Below are positions 57,925-64,000 of a DNA stretch of 64,000 nucleotides, one piece after another. The DNA is taken from positions 96,327,666 through 96,391,665 of the forward strand of contig CM036162.1 of assembly GCA_020631735.1 (NCBI GenBank), written 5' to 3'. Under the pieces are notes generated by a model that made no database searches, was not told the origin of the DNA, and saw nothing but the letters and a program-made list of their open reading frames with translations. The position numbers and the translations under genes are program-made. The DNA is from Saccharum officinarum. Lineage: Eukaryota; Streptophyta; Magnoliopsida; Poales; Poaceae. Each line of letters opens with the position of its first letter. Position 1 is the first letter of the stretch.

Positions 57925-59163
57925 CGAGTTTAGTTGAAACTCACTTGCATTATATTATACACAAGAGTCTTACTAGTTTAGGCCGTGTAGTGCCATGCTT
58001 AGGTTTCGTTTAGCGTGAACAACATGGTGTTGTTCACGATAGGTGATCATTATTATCACTATGGTTAACATGGAAATAAAGGCAGGTGAAATGGTGACCG
58101 GACAGGGATGTGGTTTGGTAGTGGTGGATGTGACAAGGGGTGTCCTGTGGACAACATGGCATCACTAGGTGACATTGTTTTCCCTGTCCGAGTCAGTTAA
58201 GGACCGGTCGTTGCATTTGGATGGTTGTCAGGTCACAAATCTCCTTATCCCGAGCATATACTAGTGGATGGGGGCTAGAAAGACTTGTTATTCTCTTGTC
58301 ATGGGTTCTGGCTCCATCCGGACCAACTGAAGGTGAATTATATATGGATATTAGGAGGTCTAAGTACCGCGAGAGGGCGGGGGTTTGGAGTTCTAGTATG
58401 GATGGGGACTCGGTTCTCTTGATAGGAGGATAATGGGTTGGTCCTGTTTGTACCTTGGTATGGACGGGGCGTGTGTTTTTTGGGATACCCAGCTGGGCTA
58501 CATTGATTCGTGAATCACCGCGTAAGCGGTCCGATATGACTTGATTTAGGCATCGTAGTAAGAACTAAAAGACAAAAGATGAATAATGATGAATTTGTAT
58601 TGACCAACTCTTGTTCGAAAATAGCATAAGTGCTTACATAGATGGTTAGCTGATAAACTAAAAGATTGCAAATAAAAGAACTGCAATAAGGATCCACTAG
58701 TAGTAATGCTTTTCTGCAAACTTGAACCGATAGCCAAAAAGCCTATCATGATCCTTGGAGTCGGGAAATTATTCTCATTCGGGTAAGTCTTGCGAGTACA
58801 TTGTGTACTCAGGGTTTATTTTACCCCTGTTGCAGGTGTTGCTTGAGGCTTTGTGTGGAGAATCGTCTGCTGGGCTCAGATAGATCTTTGCTACGCTCGC
58901 TAGATATTTATTTCTGCTATTTTAATTCTGCACTCTGAACTTGGTATTGTAATAACTTATTTCTGAAGACTATGTTGTATGGAATGAACTAAGTATTATA
59001 CTCGTTTTCATTATTGGATCCTGGATGAAAATGTGGATGATTTCGAGTTCTCCCATTGGATGTGCTCGACAGAAACGGCTGAAATAGCCGCTGGCGGAGC
59101 ACTTAGTGCCTAGAGGAAGGCAAGTACCTCTGTTAGTGTGTTATTTTAGACGGTTCTGCCACA
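57925..59163 (+). repeat. Partial Gypsy (Tekay-like) LTR, different subfamily
   Basis: GAGTACATTGTGTACTCAGG then TTTATTTTACCCCTGTTGCAG (about 58794-58840) matches, diverged, a segment of the large chromovirus LTRs (near 26140-26200 on -). The end TTCTGCCACA at 59154-59163 fits a TG...CA LTR end. The left part is lost in the gap. To its right lies a Gypsy integrase remnant in the opposite direction, into which this LTR was probably inserted. Confidence 0.6.
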
Positions 59164-60020
59164 TTCGCCAAGCTGGTAGAGCATCCTCTCTTGCTTCTTT
59201 TGACTTCTTCTCATTGTAGGTCTTGACACGTGATGACCGTAGTCAAGATCGGTTGGAAGGAGCGAATTGATCATAGATCATTTGGTTGGGTTCCTTATGG
59301 TGAAACCTGTCCACCCATGTTTAAGTCCTCGACTTGGCACGGGTGCTCGCATTTTTCTGGATTTATTTCAGAATTTAACAGCGTTATACTTTCAGTGGTA
59401 GACGACGTTCCCATTCAGCGAGGCGCCTATGGACTATGGTGACTTCGTGAATCTTAATATCTGCCGATTCAATCCTTCGAAGGTGCTCATAGGGGTAAGG
59501 TTTGTGTAGATGTATTCATAGGGATGAGCGTGCGTACGTGTTGTGGGCGTCTACGTTGTGCTCTGTAATTCTTGAAAAAAAGATTGGTTGGAAGGATGAC
59601 AGTGGTACCATAGACCATGAAGATCGGGGTGAAGCCGATCGATCGGTTGGGTGTTGTGTGCAATCTCCAAACAATCGATCAAAGGCAGCTCGGTTACCCA
59701 TTGCAAACTTCTTCAACCATTCAAGATGCGTGGTTCGAGGCCTGAGTATGAGACTGTTTGCCTGTCTAACTTGGTCGTTCGACCGTGGATGCGCCATAAC
59801 AGTCTATTGTATTCGTCGCAGAAGTTGAGAAATTCCCGTTGTGAATGAAGTGTCGTTATCGGTGATGATGTAGTTGGACATTCTAAATTTATATACTACA
59901 ACGAGGAAGAATTTGGCGGCCTTCCTTGTTGTGATCTTTATTATTGGCTTAGCATGAATCCACTTAGTGAATTTATCGATTGCACGAGATGAGTGTAGCC
60001 CCTCGTGATCTTTCTCGTGG
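59164..60020 (-). pseudogene. Gypsy integrase remnant (interrupted)
   Basis: On the - strand from about 60000 one reads AIDKFTKWIHAKPI and TTRKAAKFF, then YIITDNDTSFTTGI, AHPRSNDQV, WLKKFAMGNRAAF, FTPIFMVYGTTVILPT and, beyond a retroposon, LPTDLDYG and RVKTYNEKKSKEAREDAL. These are in order the integrase core and C terminus of a non-chromodomain Gypsy element. Stops and frame changes make it dead. It is older than the elements around it. Confidence 0.8.
59245..59596 (+). mobile_element. Retroposon (SINE candidate) inside the Gypsy integrase remnant
   Basis: AAGATCGGTTGGAAGGA (59245-59261) recurs as AAGATTGGTTGGAAGGA (59580-59596), a 17-bp duplication with one mismatch. It also duplicates the integrase codons for LPTDL/LPTNL, which proves insertion. 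The 318-bp insert ends CTTGAAAAA and contains GATTCAATCC, B-box-like, and GTGCTCATAGGGGTA, a phrase I associate with grass repeats. SINE family assignment is uncertain. Confidence 0.65.
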
Positions 60021-60684
60021 TAAAGAAAACAGAAAAAGTCTACTTGATCCCCAACTATGGGGTGGTCTAATTACCCCAAACTATGAAACGGTCTAATTTA
60101 CCTCCTGAACTTTGCAAAACCGGTCAAATCACCCCTCGAGCGGTTTTGGGCGGTGGTTTGCTACAGTAACAACGGGTTTGCTACAGTAACCACTGTTTTG
60201 TCTTATTTATTTATTTCGTCCGAATCTTTGAAAAATCATAGTGAATCACAGAAAAATCATAAAATAAAAAATCCAATTTTGTTGGACTCCACATGAGTAG
60301 ATCTACACAGTGAAAATATAATATAGTATGCTTTAGTACAAAGTTTTTGTTGTATGAATTATTCAAATTAATTACAGAAAAATAGATCAAATTTTACAGC
60401 GAAAACTTTATACTAAAGTATACTATATTATATATTCAATGTGTAGATCTACTCACGTGGAGTCTAACAAAATTGAATTTTTCATTTTATGATTTTTCTG
60501 TGATTTACTATGATTTTTCAAAAATTCAGACGAAATAAATAAAACCGCCGCCCAAAACCGCTCGAGGGGGTGATTTGGCCGGTTTTGTAAAGTTCAGAGA
60601 GTAAATTAGACTTTTTCATAGTTTAGAAGTAAAATAGACAAACCTCGTAGTTGGGGATCACGTAGACTTTTTCCTAAAGAAAAC
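60021..60684. mobile_element. Foldback Mutator-type element, nearly a full inverted repeat
   Basis: TAAAGAAAAC at 60021-60030 and 60675-60684 flanks a 644-bp body. It starts GAAAAAGTCTACTTGATCCCC and ends with its complement. Inverted similarity runs almost to the middle; for example GAGTAGATCTACACA near 60295 pairs with TGTGTAGATCTACTC near 60441. The terminal GAAAAAGTCTAC is shared with the Pack-MULE at 17224. No coding capacity. Confidence 0.88.
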
Positions 60685-60825
60685 TGTCTATGACTTCTAT
60701 TTGTTTATTTATTTTAGGATTTTAACGGCGTCAGTAGACGGCGTACTAGATTTACCCATCAATCCACGGCGGAGAAAGGGAGAGACTGGCCAATCGCCGG
60801 CAAAACCCTGAGCGAGCCAATCGGA
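60685..60825. other. Short unassigned stretch
   Basis: No feature recognised between the foldback element and the MITE cluster. Confidence 0.4.
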
Positions 60826-61091
60826 GGCCTCGTTTAGATGCCCGATTTGGGGCGCTGAATCACTGATGAACACGGTAGTAATTTTGTTTTTATTTAGTAA
60901 TAATTATCTAAATATTGATTAATTAGACTTAAAATATTCGTCTCGCAAAGTACAATAAAAATGTACAATTAGTTTTTAATTTTATCTACATTTAGTACTC
61001 CATATATGTGTCGACATTTTGATGTGATGAAAAGTCTTCTTTTTTTTTTATAGTGGAATTTAAGGATGAATTTGTGTATCTAAACCAGGCC
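60826..61091. mobile_element. MITE with GGCCTCGTTTAGAT ends
   Basis: It begins GGCCTCGTTTAGATG and ends ATCTAAACCAGGCC, inverted with small mismatches. The interior contains TAATTAGACTTAAAATATTCGTC, a motif shared with the other MITEs here. A common grass MITE type. Confidence 0.7.
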
Positions 61092-61575
61092 CTGGTTTAG
61101 ATTGAAGAAAATTTCAAACCGATGAATAGTACTACTTTCGTCTTATTTGGCAAATATTGTCCAATCATGGACCAACTAGGCTCAAAAGATTCATCTCGTG
61201 ATTTCCAACTAAACTGTGTAATTAGTTATTTTTTTACCTACATTTAATACTCCATGCAAGCGGTTAAAAATTGATGTGATGGAGAGAGAGGGTGTGTTCA
61301 CTTCGCGAAAAGTAGCTGAAAAGTTACTGTAGCATTTTTCGTTGTTATTTGGTAAAATTTGTCCAACTATGGATTAATTAGACTCAAAAGATTCGTTTCG
61401 AACTTTACAGACAAACTATGCAATTAGTTATCTTTTTTACCTATATTTAATGCTCCATGCATGCGTCGAAAGATTTGATGTGATATGTGTAAGAGGAAAT
61501 ATTTTGGGTTGGGAGGAGTAAGTGAACGCGGCCAGAGTGAAAAACTTGGAACTTTAAGGCAAACTAAACAAGGCG
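61088..61575. mobile_element. MITE containing a second nested MITE
   Basis: An outer copy starts CCTGGTTTAGATTGAAG near 61092 and ends CAAACTAAACAAGGC near 61574. Inside it, 61291-61533 begins GGTGTGTTCACTT and ends AAGTGAACGCGGCC, a related but separate MITE with its own inverted ends. Both share CTCAAAAGATTCGT and ATTTAATGCTCCATGCATGCG-type interiors. Confidence 0.6.
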
Positions 61576-61858
61576 CAGGCCGGAGACTCGAACTATCTGG
61601 CTCGCTGCTGCCATTGTGCCAGGTCTCAGTCACTGGTCAACAGTGATCTCACGGTCATTGGCTGCCTCACACACAAACAGAAACACCACACAGTGAGCTG
61701 AGCTGGGCTTGGGAGTCTACTAGGCCCCCTCCTCCGCTTGGACTTGGAGTCCGCGGCTACTAAAGCCGCCCACCCAGCCCTGTGGCCCTGTGGGGCGCCG
61801 GTGCGTGCCCAAAACAAGCAAGCGTAGAGGCGCCGACAGGCAGCGAGCGAGAAGGGGG
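61576..61858 (+). promoter_or_regulatory. Upstream region and 5' leader of the bZIP gene
   Basis: About 280 bp between the MITE cluster and the bZIP ATG. No clear TATA box was seen; the last 60 bp are GA-rich leader. The MITEs lie within the proximal upstream region. Confidence 0.4.
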
Positions 61859-62525
61859 ATGGCGGCCATAGATATGGAGGACGACGAGGACATCTGGGCG
61901 AACACCGCGAGCAGCCCCAGCGCGTCCCCGCCGCAGCCCGTCGCGGTCTCCACCTGCAGCGCCTTCATCTCCACGCAGCTCAGCCTCAACTCCCGCCTCC
62001 ACCTCTCCTCCGCCGCGGCCGCGGGCGGCTCCTCCCCGGCCGGCCGCGGCGTCGGCGGCGGCGCCTACGCCGCGGACGACGGCGTCCGCCACCACATGGC
62101 CCTCGGCGGCGGCTTCCGCAATGCCGTGGCGCCGTCCCCGGCGTCGTCCTTCTTCCCGTACGCCGCCGACGTCGCGCCCTTCGACGCCGGCGCCGCCACC
62201 TGGGCCGGCGGGGGCTCCGACCGCCGCAAGAAGCGCATGATCAAGAACCGCGAGTCCGCCGCGCGCTCCCGCGCGCGCAAGCAGGCCTACGTCCGCGAGC
62301 TGGAGAGGAAGGTGCAGATGCTGCAGGACGAGAACGACAGCCTCCGCGTCAAGTACGACCAGGTAACAAATCCATCGACCGTTGTCCTTTCATCCCTCTA
62401 TATATGCATGCTCAACTCAAAGGCTCGCGCGTTGTGTCTGGATTCGGCAGCTGAGGGTGTCCGTGGAGGTGGCGGTGCCGATTGTGAAGAAAACTCTGCA
62501 GAGGATGCCGTCCGCGCCATTTTGA
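61859..62525 (+). CDS. FD-like bZIP transcription factor, two exons
   Basis: Exons 61859-62362 and 62451-62525: 579 nt, 192 residues. The start is ATG in GGGGATGGCGG, giving MAAIDMEDDEDIWANT; Met6 is an alternative. An Ala/Gly/Ser-rich N terminus is followed by the basic region about 122-141 with KNRESAARSRARKQ (Asn130-x7-Arg138). A leucine zipper follows at L148, L155, L162 and L169, the last in exon 2. The protein ends TLQRMPSAPF, the RxxSAPF (SAP) motif of FD proteins. In that family phosphorylation of this Ser/Thr (here Ser189) allows 14-3-3 binding and complex formation with FT-type florigen or TFL1-type proteins, acting in the shoot apex nucleus. Group A bZIPs bind ACGT-core DNA. The intron is short (88 bp) with GT/AG ends. 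I do not assign a specific family member. Confidence 0.92.
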
Positions 62526-63174
62526 GGACACCGACGAGGACATTGACCGGTGATCAGTCGAAGCAAGTTGTTGCTCTTTTTTGGCGGCGATGATTACGGA
62601 CTAGTAGCAATCAAGTGACTGATTAGTGAGTGCTGCTACTTGGTTACTACTAGTAGTGATTAGAACACTACACTAGCTGATAGTATGCCATATTGCCGCC
62701 GTCAGTGGTAGTACTCTGCTTTACAAGCCCTACCATATAAGCTTACCTTGGCCTCTGTCCTTGTACATAGATCGAGTCGATCTCATGTTTAATTTCGTCT
62801 AGCTGGGGCATGTAGTACTAGCTTGTGCCTTCGATCGATCCCACCCATGATCTGTACAGTGGCAGCTGCCTGCCTGCCTGCCTGCCTAGAAGAAGAGGCT
62901 GGCCTGCCATGGCGGCGGCGGCGGCCTGCTAGCTGCTATATTTAGGATGTCTATATGTGTAGCTTGTCGCGTGGGATTAGGCTGAAAGATGATAAGCCTG
63001 CTTGTACAAATGTGGTAACTATTGCTTCCTGGAACAATGGCATTTTAGGGGCGCAAGAAAGAACAATCCAGGAAGCAGCAAGTCTCTTTTGTGTTTCTTT
63101 TTCCTATTTCCCCGTTTGCTACTCATCAGTCATCCCCTTTGTTATCCCTGTGTGTTGGTTTGTTCGCCTGTCAA
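62526..63174. other. 3' flank of the bZIP gene
   Basis: Probable 3' UTR, then intergenic DNA. A CTGC/TGCC microsatellite (about 62867-62887) and a GGC triplet run (62912-62923) are present. No further gene. Confidence 0.5.
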
Positions 63175-63610
63175 GGCCTCGTTTAGTTGACAAAATTTTT
63201 TGGCAAAATGCAACTATAGCACTTTCGTTGTTATTTAGCAATTAGTGTCCCATCATGGTCTAATTAGGCTTAAAAGATTCGTCTCGTCCATTTCGTCTAA
63301 ACTGTGTAATTAGTTTTATTTTTTTATCTATATTTAATGATTCATGCATGCGTCCAAAGATTCGATGCGACAGGAATCTACGGATCTTTTGCAAAAAAAA
63401 ATGGCACCGTAGCATTTTTCGTTGTTATTTGACCAATATTGTCTAATCATGGTTTAATTAGGCTTAAAATATTCATCTCGTCCATTTCATCTAAACTGTA
63501 TAATTAGTTTTATTTTTTATCTATATTTAATGCTCTGTGCATGTGTCAAAGATTCAATATGACGAGGAATCTGAAAAATTTTGCAAAATTTTCAGGAAAC
63601 TAAACAGGCC
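63175..63610. mobile_element. Dimeric MITE (GGCCTCGTTTAGTT ... AACTAAACAGGCC)
   Basis: The outer ends GGCCTCGTTTAGTTGACAAAA and its complement TTCAGGAAACTAAACAGGCC enclose two head-to-tail related units. Each unit has TTTTTCGTTGTTATTT or a near copy, then TAATTAGGCTTAAAA(G/T)ATTC, TCTCGTCCATTTC and ATCTATATTTAATG. The units run about 63205-63405 and 63410-63600. This looks like an internally duplicated MITE. Confidence 0.7.
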
Positions 63611-64000
63611 TAAACTGGGCCCAAGTTCCGGAAGCGAGATGCGGCTTTATTTCGGAATAGTAGTCTTTGGCTGATGAACATTTGCTGCGGGTGGAGTCGT
63701 TTTCAATTCTTCGCCTATGGTTTAGTGGTGGTTCACCGCTCCTGTGAGCCCTCAAGGAGCTGCGAGAATGCCCTGTTTTGTTTCCATGCTGCTGAAACAG
63801 AAGACAACCTGTTAGTACTAGGTTTGCGATAATTTACAATCAGAAAGAGACGTTGCTGAAATAGATGCCTCCCTCCTGCTGCTCAGCTCAACTCAACTTT
63901 GGCGAGGGAAAGCGAAAGGTGGTAATTTCGCTAGGGGGCATTTCGTTTTCCGAAAAATTGGATCGAATTTTGGCACCCTTTGCTTTTCTGAAAGATGAAG
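63611..64000. other. Intergenic to the window end
   Basis: No gene or element recognised. Confidence 0.4.

Overview
This window is plant nuclear DNA from a grass, most likely a panicoid such as an Andropogoneae species. The evidence is spliced plant-type genes with GC-rich first exons, nested Copia and Gypsy LTR retrotransposons, Stowaway and other grass MITEs, Mutator-like and hAT elements, and a grass-type L1 LINE 3' end. Two 100-N runs (1865-1964, 57825-57924) are scaffold gaps.

Layout. 1-1864 is part of a very long Gypsy LTR. 1965-5746 is intergenic and repeat DNA. A five-exon GDSL esterase/lipase gene lies at 5747-7325 (+). 7579-11848 holds a tiny and a larger LINE copy, a probable hAT-like element and MITEs. 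A 999-bp hAT element (12108-13106) sits directly upstream of a four-exon plastid acyl carrier protein gene (13256-16142, +). A Stowaway MITE and a Pack-MULE carrying a broken ARM-repeat gene fragment follow (17224-19053).

19951-57824 is nested retrotransposon DNA. A SIRE/Maximus-type Copia element on the + strand starts at 21444. It was split at 25733/42235 by a 16.5-kb Tekay/Del-type chromovirus on the - strand (25734-42234, target duplication GGAGA). It was split again inside its extra envelope-like ORF by a gag-only, non-autonomous Copia element on the - strand (47616-57650, target duplication GCTAG). After the second gap come another Gypsy LTR fragment, a Gypsy integrase remnant carrying a retroposon, a near-perfect foldback Mutator-type element, nested MITEs, and an FD-like bZIP gene (61859-62525, +).

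The most striking item is in the chromovirus. Between its primer-binding site and gag it carries an intact 204-codon sense ORF (36436-35822, -). Its N terminus copies the histone H3 tail: ARTK and ARKS are kept, while the acetylatable K14, K18 and K23 are replaced by R, H and R. A long coiled coil and a very acidic tail follow. The same element's integrase ends in a chromodomain-like segment, the class of module that reads methylated H3 tails. Consensus splice acceptors directly precede both this ORF and gag, and a strong donor lies in the leader. The three host genes (GDSL lipase, ACP, FD-like bZIP) look intact and unrelated in function; the rest is mobile DNA in several layers of age.
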